DNA of 64,000 bases from Candidatus Gastranaerophilales bacterium (GCA_017402995.1 JAFQOV010000006.1:1-64000); one strand, 5' to 3'; positions 1-10,777 are shown, numbered from the stretch's first letter. The notes: generated by a model not told the origin, from the letters alone. Numbers and translations are program-made.

Positions 1-2
1 CA

Positions 3-407
<405 letters not shown>

Positions 408-457
408 TTATAAAGTCAGAACTACTAATTACGATTAATAAAATCAAAGGAGAATAA

Positions 458-2170
458 ATGTCTACAAGTATTGATTATTTTGATTATATAAGAATTTCTA
501 TCGCATCGCCTGAAAGAATTCTAAAATGGTCATACGGGGAAGTTACAAAACCCGAAACAATTAACTATAGAACACTTAAACCTGAAAGAGATGGTTTATT
601 CTGCGAAAAAATCTTTGGACCAACAAAGGACTGGGAATGTTTTTGCGGAAAATATAAAAGAGTACGTCACAAAGGTATCATTTGCGAACGTTGCGGCGTA
701 GAAGTTACAGATTCAAAAGTTAGACGTCACAGAATGGGACACATTAAACTTGCTGCTCCTGTTTCTCACATCTGGTTTTTGAAAGGTATTCCATCTTATC
801 TTGGTCTATTATTAGATATGACTTTGAAAGATTTGGAACAAATCATTTACTTCAACAACTACGTTGTAGTTGATGGCGCAGACAGCCCATTCAAAAAATT
901 CCAACTTTTAACAGAAGAAGAATATGAAGACTTCATTATGGAAAATGAAGAAACTCAATTAAAAGTGGGTATCGGTGCTGAAGTAATTAAAGAATTATTA
1001 GCTGAAATCAATCTTGAAGAATTAGCTAATGAAATCAGAAGCGAATTAGACGCTGCTGGTGGCTCAGTTCAAAAACGTGCTAAATTAATCAAACGTTTAA
1101 GATTAGTTGAATCATTAATCGAATCAGGCACAGAACCAACTTGGTTTGTAATGGATATTCTTCCTGTTACACCTCCTGATTTAAGACCTATGGTTCAATT
1201 AGATGGTGGCAGATTTGCAACATCAGACTTAAACGATTTATACAGACGTGTTATCAACAGAAACAACCGTTTATTAAGATTATTAGAAATGGGTGCTCCT
1301 GAAATCATTGTAAGAAACGAAAAACGTATGTTACAAGAAGCAGTTGACGCTCTTATTGATAACGGCAGACGCGGAAGAACAGTTGTTGGTCCAAACTCTC
1401 GCCCATTAAAATCATTATCTAACATTATCGAAGGTAAACAAGGTCGTTTCAGACAAAACCTACTTGGTAAACGTGTTGACTACTCTGGTCGTTCAGTAAT
1501 CGTTGTTGGTCCTCAACTTCAATTAAATCAATGCGGTTTGCCAAAAGAAATGGCTATCGAATTATTTAAACCATTCGTTGTTAACAAATTAATTGAACGC
1601 GGATTGGTTCAAAATATTAAATCTGCTAAGAAGAAAATCGAACGCTCTGAAGCAATCGTTTGGGATATCTTAGAAGAGGTAGTAGATGGACACCCAGTTA
1701 TGTTGAACCGTGCTCCAACCCTACACAGACTTGGTATTCAAGCATTTGAACCAGTTCTTGTTGAAGGTAGAGCTATTCAACTTCACCCATTGGTATGTAC
1801 AGCATTCAACGCTGACTTCGACGGTGACCAAATGGCTGTTCACGTACCACTTTCAATCGAAGCTCAAGCAGAAGCAAGAATGTTGATGTTAGCTACAAAT
1901 AACATCTTAGCTCCTGCAACAGGTAAACCAATTATCACACCAACACAAGATATGGTACTTGGTATGTATTATCTAACAATTATCAAAGATCAAAATGCAC
2001 CGATAAAAGGTTATTTCCACGACTTTACAGATGTAATGGCAGCACACTCAACAGGTGTTGTAAAATTACACGATAAAGTAATTGTTAGAGACGAAAACGG
2101 AAACAGAATTGAAACAACTCCAGGAAGAATTATCTTCAATGAAGCTGTTAGAAAATCAGTTTTATCGTAA
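458..2170 (+). CDS. rpoC1: RNA polymerase gamma subunit (N-terminal part of split beta')
   Basis: N-terminal portion of beta' encoded as a separate polypeptide of 570 residues, the arrangement typical of Cyanobacteria and their non-photosynthetic sisters. Seen directly: the zinc-binding cysteines C61, C63, C76 and C79, and the absolutely conserved NADFDGD catalytic motif at residues 451-457 whose aspartates hold the active-site Mg2+. The ATG is preceded by AAAGGAG. The split is not a frameshift: the gene ends in a clean stop, a 45-base spacer follows, and rpoC2 has its own ribosome-binding site. It is slightly shorter than typical cyanobacterial RpoC1 (about 620 residues, from general knowledge). 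It is cotranscribed with rpoB and rpoC2. Confidence 0.97.
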   Translation: MSTSIDYFDYIRISIASPERILKWSYGEVTKPETINYRTLKPERDGLFCEKIFGPTKDWECFCGKYKRVRHKGIICERCGVEVTDSKVRRHRMGHIKLAAPVSHIWFLKGIPSYLGLLLDMTLKDLEQIIYFNNYVVVDGADSPFKKFQLLTEEEYEDFIMENEETQLKVGIGAEVIKELLAEINLEELANEIRSELDAAGGSVQKRAKLIKRLRLVESLIESGTEPTWFVMDILPVTPPDLRPMVQLDGGRFATSDLNDLYRRVINRNNRLLRLLEMGAPEIIVRNEKRMLQEAVDALIDNGRRGRTVVGPNSRPLKSLSNIIEGKQGRFRQNLLGKRVDYSGRSVIVVGPQLQLNQCGLPKEMAIELFKPFVVNKLIERGLVQNIKSAKKKIERSEAIVWDILEEVVDGHPVMLNRAPTLHRLGIQAFEPVLVEGRAIQLHPLVCTAFNADFDGDQMAVHVPLSIEAQAEARMLMLATNNILAPATGKPIITPTQDMVLGMYYLTIIKDQNAPIKGYFHDFTDVMAAHSTGVVKLHDKVIVRDENGNRIETTPGRIIFNEAVRKSVLS

Positions 2171-2215
2171 ATCTTTGAAAATAGTTAGTGAAATTAAACA
2201 AAAGAGGTAATATAA

Positions 2216-5200
2216 ATGACAACATTAACTCCTGAAAGCTCAAAAAAGAAAAAACAAGTTGAGTTTATCAATAAGGTAATGAATAAAAAAGCTCTTAACC
2301 AATTACTTTCTCAAGTATATCTTGAATGGGGTGGAGCAAAAACAGCAGAACTTGCAAACAACCTTAAAAACTTAGGTTACAAGTATGCTACAAAATCTGG
2401 TACAACAATTTCAATCCACGACTTAGAAGTACCAAAAGCAAAAGCTGATCTTTTGCAAGAAGCACAAGATGAAATCGAACGTTCAACTCGTCGCTATTTA
2501 AAAGGTGAAATCACAGAAGTTGAAAGATATACAAAAGTTATCGACACTTGGTCTGAAACAACTGCAAAATTAACAGAAAAAGTAGTTGAAAGCTTCAACA
2601 GATTAAACCCAGTATACATGATGGCTTTCTCAGGTGCGAGAGGTAATTTATCACAAGTATCACAATTGGTTGGTATGCGTGGTTTGATGGCAGACGCACA
2701 AGGTCAAATTATCGACTTACCTATTAAATCAAACTTTAAAGAAGGTCTATCTTGTACAGAATACGTTATTTCATCATATGGTGCAAGAAAAGGTCTTGTA
2801 GACACAGCGTTAAAAACAGCTGACTCAGGTTACTTAACAAGACGTTTGGTAGACGTAGCTCAAGACGTTATCATCAGAGAAGATGACTGTCATACTGAAA
2901 AATTCATCAACTTGACAGCTATCACTGATGGTGAAGACGTTATCGTTCCATTAGAAGACAGATTACTTGGCAGAACAGTTGCTCAAGATGTTCTTGACGC
3001 TGATGGAAACGTTTTAGTTGCTAAAAATACAACTGTTGATAGAGATGATTTGGAAAAAATCAAAACAATCAATCCAAAAGAAATCAAAGTTCGCTCAACT
3101 CTAACTTGCGAATTAGAATATGGTATTTGTCAAAAATGTTATGGTTGGTCAATGACTACTCAAAGACCAGTTGATATCGGTGAAGCAATCGGTATTATCG
3201 CCGCTCAATCAATCGGTGAACCTGGTACACAATTGACAATGAGAACATTCCACACAGGTGGTGTATTCAAAGGTTCTGGTGTTACTCGTCAAGCTAAAAC
3301 AACAATTGATGGTACAGTTAACACAGAAGTTAAAACCAAAGAACAAAGAACACGTCACGGGGATGTTGTACAAATCGCTATTAAAGAAGCTGACGTTGAA
3401 ATCAAAGGCAAAAAAGACTCTGAAAAAATCCACGTTCCAATGGGCGCAAGAGTTTTGGTTAAAAAAGGTGATGAAGTTGTTGCAGGACAAGCAATCGCTG
3501 AATTTGACCCAGCTTCAAAAGGTGATGGTTCTCGTTTAACAGAAAAAGCGCTAAAAGATATCACTTCTGACATTAGCGGCGAAGTTGTTTTCCAAGATTT
3601 CGTTGCAGATGAAAGAAAAGACAGACAAGGCAACATCTCTAGAATTGCAAACAAACAAGGTATTGTTTGGGTTCTTGGTGGTGATGTTTACGCTCTTCCT
3701 GCTGGTTCTAAAGTTTTAGTTGAAGATGGTCAAAAAATTAAAAAAGGCGAAAAATTAGCTGAAACTTTAATCGTTTCTGAACACGGCGGTGAAGTTCGCG
3801 TTAATGACTCGTTAGAAATCGAAAATACAACTTTCGAAGGCAAAAAAATCAAGAAAATTGTTTCAGGTAAAGAATTAACTATCGTTATTGCTTCAATCCA
3901 AGCATCTAACGCAGTATTTGAACAAACTAAAAAAGAACAAATCTGGACAGTTCCTGAAACAGGTGAAAAATATATCGTTAAATCTCCTGTTGATACAACA
4001 GTTGAAAACGGTATGATTATCGCTGAGTTGATTGATGATACTTGCAAAGTTGAATCTTCTGGTGAAATCAGATATAACGGTTTAGAAGTTGATGAAAATC
4101 AAGTTGTTGTTAAACCAGGTCAATTGGTATTTATCCCAGAAGAAATTCATCAAATTTCAAAAGACGCTTCATTAAAACTTGTTGAATCAGGTACATATGT
4201 TGAAGCTGGTACAGAAGTTGTTAAAGACATCTATACACACATTGCAGGTATTGTTGAAATTAAAGAATTTAACGATATCATTCACGAAATTGTAGTTCGT
4301 CCTGGTGAATTACACAACTTAGATTCAATCAATGACTTAAAAGTTTGCGAAGGCGAAGTTGTTAAAGCTGGCACAGTTGTTGCAGGCAAAATCAAAGCTA
4401 AAGTTGATTCTATCGTAACAATTGTTGAAAACGAATCAGACATGATGGAACTTGATGATCTTGATGAAGATTTAACAGAAGATACTCTTGAAGATGATAC
4501 ATTAGACGGAAGACCTGTTCAAATTTTAATCAGACCAATTCAAGCATTTGATATTGAACAAAAAGAAGTTTCAATTAAATTCAATGCAACTGATGAAGCA
4601 ATTGAGCTTGTTCCAATCACTCAAGTTCAATTCAAAGACGGTGCTAGAGTTAGAAATCTAGATGGTGCTGTTTTAACTAGAACTTCATTAGTATTGTCTA
4701 TGTCTGGCTATATCTCACACTTAAAAGGTATGGTTGAATTAGACAAAAAAGGCGATTTAAAAATCGTTGTATTGGAAACATTAATCGTTAGAAGAGAACA
4801 AGAAGACGGTTCAAGAGGTCTTTCTTCAACTCAAACAGAATTATTAGTTGAAAACGGACAAACAATCGAAGCTAAAACACCTGTTACAAAAACACAAGTT
4901 TTAGCAGTTAACGATTCAGTTGCTTCAATCAACTCTAAAAATCCTGACTTGAGAAGATTGCTTCTTGTATCAGATAATTACGAAGAAAAAGTTGCAATAA
5001 CATCAAAAGCAACTGTTAAAGTTGGTGATTATGTAACTGTTGATTCTCCAATTTCAAAAGACGAAGTTGCTCCATTCTCTGGTAAAGTTGTTAAAGCTGA
5101 CGCTAAATCTGTTGTTATCAGAGTTGGTCGTCCGCACTTAATCTCTCCAGGGGCAATGCTTCAAGTTGATAACTCAGCATTAATCCTTAGAGGCGACTTG

Positions 5201-6064
5201 CTTGCAACATTAGTATTTGAAAGACAAAAAACAGGCGACATCGTTCAAGGTCTTCCTCGTGTTGAAGAACTTTTGGAAGCAAGAAAACCAAAAGATTCGG
5301 CTATTGCAGCTGAAGAAGATGGCGTTGCAATCATTGAATATGAAGATGATATCCCAAGATTGTATATTGAAAACGAAAACGGCAGAGTCGAAATTAAATA
5401 TCCTATCGAAGCTACTGTTATCGTTAACAATAAACAAAAAATTGCAAAAGGCGACGCTTTAACTTCTGGTCCAATGAACCCACACGACGTTATCAGACTA
5501 AAAGGCATCAACGCTGCTCAACAATATCTTGTAGACGAAGTACAAAGAGTATACCGCTCTCAAGGTGTTGAAATTTCTGATAAACACGTTGAAGTTATCG
5601 TACGTCAAATGATTAAAAAAGTTAAAGTAATTGACTCTGGTACAACAAAATTGTTACCTGGTGAATTAGTTGAACTTAAAGTGATTGAAGCACAAAATGC
5701 AGAAGCTAGAGAAAATAATGGTCAAGAAGCAACATATGAAGCATTATTGCTTGGTATTACAAAAGCTTCATTAAATACTGAATCATTCATCTCTGCTGCT
5801 TCATTCCAAGAAACAACAAGAATTCTTACAGAAGCTGCTGTTGAAGGCAAAAAAGACTTGTTAAGAGGTCTTAAAGAAAACGTTATCATTGGTAGATTAA
5901 TCCCAGCTGGTACTGGTTATTACCACTTGATTAATGCTTCTGAAGAAAAAGAAAAAGAAGCTCAAAAAAGAGCTGCTCAAAAACACCAAACAAGAAAACC
6001 ATCTGCAATTTTAGAAGAAATCGAAGGTATGTTTGGCGTGGTTGACGCTGATATGCAATTTTAA
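2216..6064 (+). CDS. rpoC2: RNA polymerase beta' subunit (C-terminal part) with trigger-loop insertion
   Basis: C-terminal portion of split beta', 1282 residues. The N-terminal region carries the bridge-helix and secondary-channel elements. The first half of the trigger loop, MRTFHTGG, starts at residue 342. The sequence then leaves the ordinary beta' path for roughly 650 residues of repeated beta-rich, Val/Gly/Lys-rich modules, and rejoins at GLPRVEELLEARKP near residue 1011. That position and composition match the SI3 insertion (sandwich-barrel hybrid motifs) known in cyanobacterial RpoC2. An acidic patch (DDLDEDLTEDTLEDD) lies inside the insertion. The SD is AAGAGG. A strong terminator follows at 6083-6116. 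Confidence 0.97.
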   Translation: MTTLTPESSKKKKQVEFINKVMNKKALNQLLSQVYLEWGGAKTAELANNLKNLGYKYATKSGTTISIHDLEVPKAKADLLQEAQDEIERSTRRYLKGEITEVERYTKVIDTWSETTAKLTEKVVESFNRLNPVYMMAFSGARGNLSQVSQLVGMRGLMADAQGQIIDLPIKSNFKEGLSCTEYVISSYGARKGLVDTALKTADSGYLTRRLVDVAQDVIIREDDCHTEKFINLTAITDGEDVIVPLEDRLLGRTVAQDVLDADGNVLVAKNTTVDRDDLEKIKTINPKEIKVRSTLTCELEYGICQKCYGWSMTTQRPVDIGEAIGIIAAQSIGEPGTQLTMRTFHTGGVFKGSGVTRQAKTTIDGTVNTEVKTKEQRTRHGDVVQIAIKEADVEIKGKKDSEKIHVPMGARVLVKKGDEVVAGQAIAEFDPASKGDGSRLTEKALKDITSDISGEVVFQDFVADERKDRQGNISRIANKQGIVWVLGGDVYALPAGSKVLVEDGQKIKKGEKLAETLIVSEHGGEVRVNDSLEIENTTFEGKKIKKIVSGKELTIVIASIQASNAVFEQTKKEQIWTVPETGEKYIVKSPVDTTVENGMIIAELIDDTCKVESSGEIRYNGLEVDENQVVVKPGQLVFIPEEIHQISKDASLKLVESGTYVEAGTEVVKDIYTHIAGIVEIKEFNDIIHEIVVRPGELHNLDSINDLKVCEGEVVKAGTVVAGKIKAKVDSIVTIVENESDMMELDDLDEDLTEDTLEDDTLDGRPVQILIRPIQAFDIEQKEVSIKFNATDEAIELVPITQVQFKDGARVRNLDGAVLTRTSLVLSMSGYISHLKGMVELDKKGDLKIVVLETLIVRREQEDGSRGLSSTQTELLVENGQTIEAKTPVTKTQVLAVNDSVASINSKNPDLRRLLLVSDNYEEKVAITSKATVKVGDYVTVDSPISKDEVAPFSGKVVKADAKSVVIRVGRPHLISPGAMLQVDNSALILRGDLLATLVFERQKTGDIVQGLPRVEELLEARKPKDSAIAAEEDGVAIIEYEDDIPRLYIENENGRVEIKYPIEATVIVNNKQKIAKGDALTSGPMNPHDVIRLKGINAAQQYLVDEVQRVYRSQGVEISDKHVEVIVRQMIKKVKVIDSGTTKLLPGELVELKVIEAQNAEARENNGQEATYEALLLGITKASLNTESFISAASFQETTRILTEAAVEGKKDLLRGLKENVIIGRLIPAGTGYYHLINASEEKEKEAQKRAAQKHQTRKPSAILEEIEGMFGVVDADMQF

Positions 6065-6082
6065 TTGAATATCTAAATATTT

Positions 6083-6116
6083 AACAAGCTCTGTAATTGT
6101 TACAGAGCTTGTTTTT
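6083..6116 (+). terminator. Rho-independent terminator of the rpoBC operon
   Basis: Perfect 14-bp stem (6083-6096 with 6100-6113) and a 3-base loop, continuing into a short T tract. It lies 19 bases after the rpoC2 stop. The 3' arm overlaps the proposed -35 element of mutS. Confidence 0.9.
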
Positions 6117-6143
6117 AATTAAATAATTTGCTAAATTAAACAT
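6109..6143 (+). promoter_or_regulatory. mutS promoter, predicted leaderless start
   Basis: TTGTTT (6109-6114), a 17-base spacer, then TAAATT (6132-6137) preceded by TGC as an extended -10. Six bases separate the hexamer from the mutS ATG, which puts +1 on the A of ATG. No Shine-Dalgarno sequence is visible. The -35 sits inside the 3' arm and T tract of the rpoC2 terminator. Inferred from sequence only. Confidence 0.55.
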
Positions 6144-8444
6144 ATGCTGACGGATTTTAATATTTTAAATATTGAAAATATTCAAAACACGCTACTAAAA
6201 GACTATCTTTTAATTAAAAATGCGCACCCAGATTTTATAGTCTTGTTTCAAATTGGCGAATTTTACGAAACTCTTTTTCAAGACGCGCGCATTTTTTCCG
6301 ATATCACTGGCGCAACAATAAACCGAAGAATAATAAAAGACATAGGACCCATTCAGCAAGCAGGCGTGAATATTTCATCTGTAAATCTTTATATTAAAAA
6401 ACTATTAAATGAAAACCATAAAATTTGTTTGTGTAATGAATATATAGATGAAAACAATGAAAGAAGAAGAAAATTAATCCGCAAATATACTCAAGGTACA
6501 ATTTTAGAAAATGAATTTTTATCTTCTGATGAAAATAATTTTATCGCCGTTGTTTATAAGCAAAAAGAAGAGTGCTTTTTAGCATATGCTGATGTTTCAA
6601 CAGGGCAATTTTATAAAACCAAATGTGAATTTAAAGAAGTTATCCACGAAATTGAAAAAATATGCCCAAGCGAAATTTTGATTGCACAAGACCAAAAAGA
6701 AATTTTTAAATCAATAAACAACTTCAATATAACTTTAATTAATCCAAGTTTAATTTCAGCAGAATTTATTGAAAACGCGATAATTAGCTATTGCGAAGAA
6801 ACGCAAAAAAACTATGTCGTTAAATTAAACAACGTTGTAGAATATAAAATTGAAAAATATCTTTCAATGGATAATGTCACAAGAAAAAATCTTGAACTGA
6901 CGCGCACAAAACGCTTTTCAAAGAAAAAAGGGAGCCTGATTTGGTTTGTAAACCACACTTCAACCCCAATGGGCACAAGGTTATTAAAAAAATATATTAA
7001 TGAGCCATTAAAAAATGAAGAAAAAATTATCAAAAGGCAAAATGCAATCGAAGAAATTATCAAAACTAAAAATCAGGAAAAACTTTCTTTAACTCTAAAC
7101 AAAATTTGTGATATATCAAGAATTTGCGCAAAGATTTCCAACAAAACAATTTTGCCAAAAGGACTTTTGTTAATTTCTCAAAATTCTAAAGCTTTAAAAG
7201 AATTAAATATTTTATGTGAAAATTTTTCATCACCTCTATTAAAAATCAACAATAAAGAACTAGAGCTTGCTATTCATCTTGCTGACAAAATAGAAAATGC
7301 GATAAATGAAGAGGCGCCAAACGATATTAAAGATGGCAATATCATTAAAAATGGCTTTGATTCAAATCTGGATTATTTAAGAACAAAATTATTAAGCGCA
7401 GAAAAAAACCTAGCAAAATACGAACAAAAACAACAACTTTCTTTAAATTTAACAAAATTAAAAATTCGCTACACAAAAATGTTTGGATATGTTTTTGAAA
7501 TCCCATTGAACTTAGAAAACAAAATCCCAAATGAATTTAACAGAGTTCAAAAGCTTTCAAGTTGTTTGCGCTACAAAACCAAAGAATTAAAAACCCACGA
7601 AGAAACAATTTTAAATTTAAAATATAAAATTATTGAGCTTGAATGTGCGCTATATGAAGAAATAAAAAAAGATATGGCAACATTTACTCAAACAATAAGA
7701 ACGCTGGCAAATGATGTAGCGCTAATTGACGTTCTAAATTCTCTTGCAATTTGTGCAAACAAAAACAAACTCGTTAAACCAAAATTTAACAACGAAAAAA
7801 TTGATATCAAAGATGGGTACCACCCAAGTCTTTTAAGCACAAACACCGAAATCATAACAAATGATACATACCTTGAAAATGGCAATATGATTATTTTGAC
7901 AGGTGCAAATATGAGCGGAAAATCAACATATTTGAAACACAACGCCCTAATAAACCTGCTTTCTCAAATTGGCTCATTTGTTCCAGCACAAAGCGCAAAC
8001 CTGACAATTACGGACAAAATATTTCTTCGCCAAGGCACAACAGACGATATTTTAAACAACAATTCAAGCTTCATGATTGAAATGGACGACTTAAAAACAA
8101 TTATTGATAGTGCAACAGGAAATTCATTAGTGCTCTTAGACGAACCTGCAAAAAGCACAAGTTCAAAAGAAGGCGGTGCTTTAGCAAGGGCATTTTGTGA
8201 ATATTTAGTTGAACACAACAAACCAAAAACAATCATTGCAACGCACAATTGGGAATTAACAAAATTAGAAAACCAATACCCAACCCAAATACATAATTTA
8301 ACAACTGGCGAAAATTCGACCAATATAATTAATAGAAAAATTAAAAAGGGTATGACAAAAACAAGCCAAGCAATAAATACTGCTCAGCTTGCAAATCTTC
8401 CAAAAGAAATTATTGAAAAAGCAAAAACCTATTTAGAAGATTAG
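6144..8444 (+). CDS. mutS: DNA mismatch repair ATPase MutS
   Basis: Mismatch-recognition ATPase. The mismatch-reading Phe-X-Glu motif is present near the N-terminus (F40-Y41-E42 in QIGEFYETLFQDA). A connector domain follows (NNFIAVVYK, AYADVSTGQF), then lever/clamp helices and a C-terminal ABC-type ATPase. The Walker A motif is TGANMSGKST near residue 586. The Walker B and signature region reads LLDEPAKSTSS where most MutS proteins have DEIGRGTST, and the H-loop is ATHNWELT. At 766 residues it is about 90 shorter than E. coli MutS. The FYE motif argues for MutS1 rather than the non-repair paralogue MutS2. No mutL is in the window. Its stop interlocks with that of the convergent manC gene (4-base overlap). 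Confidence 0.9.
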   Translation: MLTDFNILNIENIQNTLLKDYLLIKNAHPDFIVLFQIGEFYETLFQDARIFSDITGATINRRIIKDIGPIQQAGVNISSVNLYIKKLLNENHKICLCNEYIDENNERRRKLIRKYTQGTILENEFLSSDENNFIAVVYKQKEECFLAYADVSTGQFYKTKCEFKEVIHEIEKICPSEILIAQDQKEIFKSINNFNITLINPSLISAEFIENAIISYCEETQKNYVVKLNNVVEYKIEKYLSMDNVTRKNLELTRTKRFSKKKGSLIWFVNHTSTPMGTRLLKKYINEPLKNEEKIIKRQNAIEEIIKTKNQEKLSLTLNKICDISRICAKISNKTILPKGLLLISQNSKALKELNILCENFSSPLLKINNKELELAIHLADKIENAINEEAPNDIKDGNIIKNGFDSNLDYLRTKLLSAEKNLAKYEQKQQLSLNLTKLKIRYTKMFGYVFEIPLNLENKIPNEFNRVQKLSSCLRYKTKELKTHEETILNLKYKIIELECALYEEIKKDMATFTQTIRTLANDVALIDVLNSLAICANKNKLVKPKFNNEKIDIKDGYHPSLLSTNTEIITNDTYLENGNMIILTGANMSGKSTYLKHNALINLLSQIGSFVPAQSANLTITDKIFLRQGTTDDILNNNSSFMIEMDDLKTIIDSATGNSLVLLDEPAKSTSSKEGGALARAFCEYLVEHNKPKTIIATHNWELTKLENQYPTQIHNLTTGENSTNIINRKIKKGMTKTSQAINTAQLANLPKEIIEKAKTYLED

Positions 8445-9829
8445 TTTGCTCTTCCATAAATATCTTTGTAGCGAATAATATCTTCTTCAATTAATTTGTC
8501 GCCTTTTTGAACTTCGATAATTTTTAATTCTGTATCATATGGATTTGCTAAAGAGTGAATTGCTTTAACTGGAATATCAATTGAAGAACCAGCTTTCAAC
8601 ATAAATACTTTGTCGTCAAGTGTAACTCTAGCAGTACCAGACAACACAACCCAATGTTCAGAACGGAAATCATGTGATTGAAGACTTAATTGACCTTTTC
8701 TTGAAACGCAAATTAATTTTGTTAAATAACCTTTGCCTTGGTTTAAAACAGTGTAATACCCCCAAGGGCGATAAACTGTGGTATGAATTTTATGGGCGTC
8801 ATTTTTCATTTCTTTTAAATTTTCAAATACTTTTTTAACGCCTTGAGTATCATTTTTGTTACATGCTAAAACTGCATCTGATGTTTCAACAATGATAACA
8901 TCTTTTAAACCAACGCCTGCAACCAATCTATTTGCAGAATATAGCATTGTGTTTTCGCAATCTTGTTCGACAACGGTACCAATTTTAACATTTCCTTTTT
9001 CATCTTTTTTGTTGATATCATAAACCGCATCCCAAGAGCCTAAATCATTCCAATCTGATTTCAAAGGCACCATTGCAATATTTTTTGCAACTTCCATAAC
9101 AGCATAATCAATTGAAATTGATGGAAATTTTTCAAACATCATGTAATCAATAGCGTCTTGCTTTGTGAAGTCAAATTTTTGTGTAATTTCATATATTTCA
9201 GGTGCACTTGCTTTCAATGTTTCCATAAATACAGAGGCTTTAAAAACAAAAATTCCAGCATTCCAGAAATATTTTTTTGAATCAAAATACTCTTGTGCAG
9301 TTTTTAAATCTGGTTTTTCTTTAAAACATTCAACCTCAAAACCATCTTCTAGTTTATCTCCAGCTTTAATATAGCCAAAACCAGTACCAGCGCAAGTTGG
9401 CTCGACACCCAATGTAACGATATAGCCTTTGTTTGCAAGATTTTTTGCATGTTCAATTGTTTGAGCAAAAGCTTTATTATCTTCAATCAAATGGTCAGAT
9501 GGCACAACCAAAATCACATCATCTTGACCAAAATCAAGCAAATATTTGACAGAAACCGCAATCGCAGGAGCTGTATTTTTAGCTTCTGGTTCAGATAAAA
9601 CACGAATATCGTTTGAATATTCTTTTAATTGCATTCTAACGTCGCCAAAATGTTTAGCGTTTGTAATTGCAAGAATATTATCAGAATCCATCAAACCAAT
9701 AAGTCTTTCATATGTGCGTTCTAAAAGACTTTTTTTCGAATTTAATTTCAATAATTGTTTTGGATAAAGCTCACGAGACAACGGCCAAAGGCGTGAACCC
9801 GAACCACCGGCTAATATAATTCCATGCAT
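8441..9829 (-). CDS. manC: Mannose-1-phosphate guanylyltransferase / mannose-6-phosphate isomerase
   Basis: Bifunctional type II enzyme of 462 residues that makes GDP-mannose for surface polysaccharide. The N-terminal nucleotidyltransferase begins with the signature GGSGSRLWPLSRELYPKQ (residues 8-25), and VVPSDHLI and EKP motifs follow. The last 120 residues form a cupin isomerase domain (YRPWGYY, then LSLQSHDFRSEHWVV). The ATG has the good site GAGGAG. The rmlD-like gene lies just upstream on the same strand (63 bases), so the two may form a sugar-nucleotide operon. It converges on mutS with interlocked stop codons. Confidence 0.93.
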   Translation of the reverse strand: MHGIILAGGSGSRLWPLSRELYPKQLLKLNSKKSLLERTYERLIGLMDSDNILAITNAKHFGDVRMQLKEYSNDIRVLSEPEAKNTAPAIAVSVKYLLDFGQDDVILVVPSDHLIEDNKAFAQTIEHAKNLANKGYIVTLGVEPTCAGTGFGYIKAGDKLEDGFEVECFKEKPDLKTAQEYFDSKKYFWNAGIFVFKASVFMETLKASAPEIYEITQKFDFTKQDAIDYMMFEKFPSISIDYAVMEVAKNIAMVPLKSDWNDLGSWDAVYDINKKDEKGNVKIGTVVEQDCENTMLYSANRLVAGVGLKDVIIVETSDAVLACNKNDTQGVKKVFENLKEMKNDAHKIHTTVYRPWGYYTVLNQGKGYLTKLICVSRKGQLSLQSHDFRSEHWVVLSGTARVTLDDKVFMLKAGSSIDIPVKAIHSLANPYDTELKIIEVQKGDKLIEEDIIRYKDIYGRAN

Positions 9830-9892
9830 ATCTTTCTCCTCACAACTATCTAATTAAGTTAATTATACAATAAAAGAAAGATGTCGGGCAAT

Positions 9893-10711
9893 TTAATTTT
9901 TAGCTGTTAAATATTCTTCTAGCGAATTTTGCCAAGCTGGTAATTTTTCAGAATTATCTAAAACACAATACTTAGGACGCATTGCAGGGCGAGGAAAATC
10001 GCTTTTGTCTATTGAAGTAACGGCAACATTTCTCTTTTTAATTTCAAAAATTTTCTTTGTAAAATCGGCCCAAGAAGCGCTTCCAGAAGACGCAACATGA
10101 TAAATTCCAAAAGGCTTTTGTTCTTTGATTATTTCAACAATTTTCCTTGAAAGATCATCTACCCAAGTTGGACAGCCAATTTGGTCATCTACAACAGAGA
10201 TTTCTTTTCTAAAGTTTGAAAAAGTCAACATTGCATCTACATATCCACCAACCCCATAAAGCCAAGAGGTTCTAAGAATGTAGTGTTTTTTGGTTGCTTT
10301 GATGATTTCTCTTTCGCCAGCCAATTTTGATTTTCCATAAACATTGATAGGATTTGTTGCATCTGTTGGTTTGTAAGGCTTATCAGAAGTGCCATCAAAA
10401 ACGTTATCTGTGCTGACATATAAAATCGGAATATTGTGTTTTTTGGCAATGTTTGCAATATTTTTTGTACCAAGCTGATTAACCTCATATGCTTTTTCAG
10501 GGTTATCTTCTGCTTGATCAATATTTGTGAAACCGGCAAGATGAATAATGAAATCAAGAGAAATTTTGTTCATGATTTCGTTAACCATTTTTGTATTGGT
10601 AACGTCAAAAATCTTTGAATTACAAGCCCAATATTGCCACCCTTCACTATCCAACATAGGGCACAATGATTTACCTAAAAGTCCTGTCGAGCCTGTAACT
10701 AAAATTCTCAT
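9893..10711 (-). CDS. rmlD: dTDP-4-dehydrorhamnose reductase-like NAD(P)-dependent epimerase/reductase
   Basis: Extended short-chain dehydrogenase of about 272 residues. Seen: the Rossmann motif ILVTGSTGLLGKSL at the N-terminus, the YVSTDNVFDG segment typical of RmlD, and the catalytic YGKSKLAGE (YxxxK). RmlD performs the last step of dTDP-L-rhamnose synthesis. The partner genes rmlA, rmlB and rmlC are not in this window, so the exact substrate is inferred. The start chosen is the ATG at 10711, which begins the family motif MRILVTG. A TTG four codons upstream (10723) has a better-placed AAGG and could be used instead. It is divergent from the peptide-binding gene. Confidence 0.8.
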   Translation of the reverse strand: MRILVTGSTGLLGKSLCPMLDSEGWQYWACNSKIFDVTNTKMVNEIMNKISLDFIIHLAGFTNIDQAEDNPEKAYEVNQLGTKNIANIAKKHNIPILYVSTDNVFDGTSDKPYKPTDATNPINVYGKSKLAGEREIIKATKKHYILRTSWLYGVGGYVDAMLTFSNFRKEISVVDDQIGCPTWVDDLSRKIVEIIKEQKPFGIYHVASSGSASWADFTKKIFEIKKRNVAVTSIDKSDFPRPAMRPKYCVLDNSEKLPAWQNSLEEYLTAKN

Positions 10712-10761
10712 TTTTTCTTTCAAAAATTGCCTTACTTAAGACTTTTTATATCATTTAATTA

Positions 10762-10777
10762 TGATAAAATCAATAAT
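10762..10777 (+). promoter_or_regulatory. Possible leaderless promoter of the substrate-binding gene
   Basis: Extended -10 TGATAAAAT (10762-10770) ends 7 bases before the ATG at 10778, and no Shine-Dalgarno sequence is visible. A second, slightly upstream promoter (TTTAAT near 10753) is also possible. Confidence 0.4.

Noticed and set aside
2171-2215. The break between rpoC1 and rpoC2 as a frameshift or pseudogene
   Set aside because: Both parts have normal lengths, clean ends, separate Shine-Dalgarno sites and intact catalytic motifs; the split is a known lineage trait.
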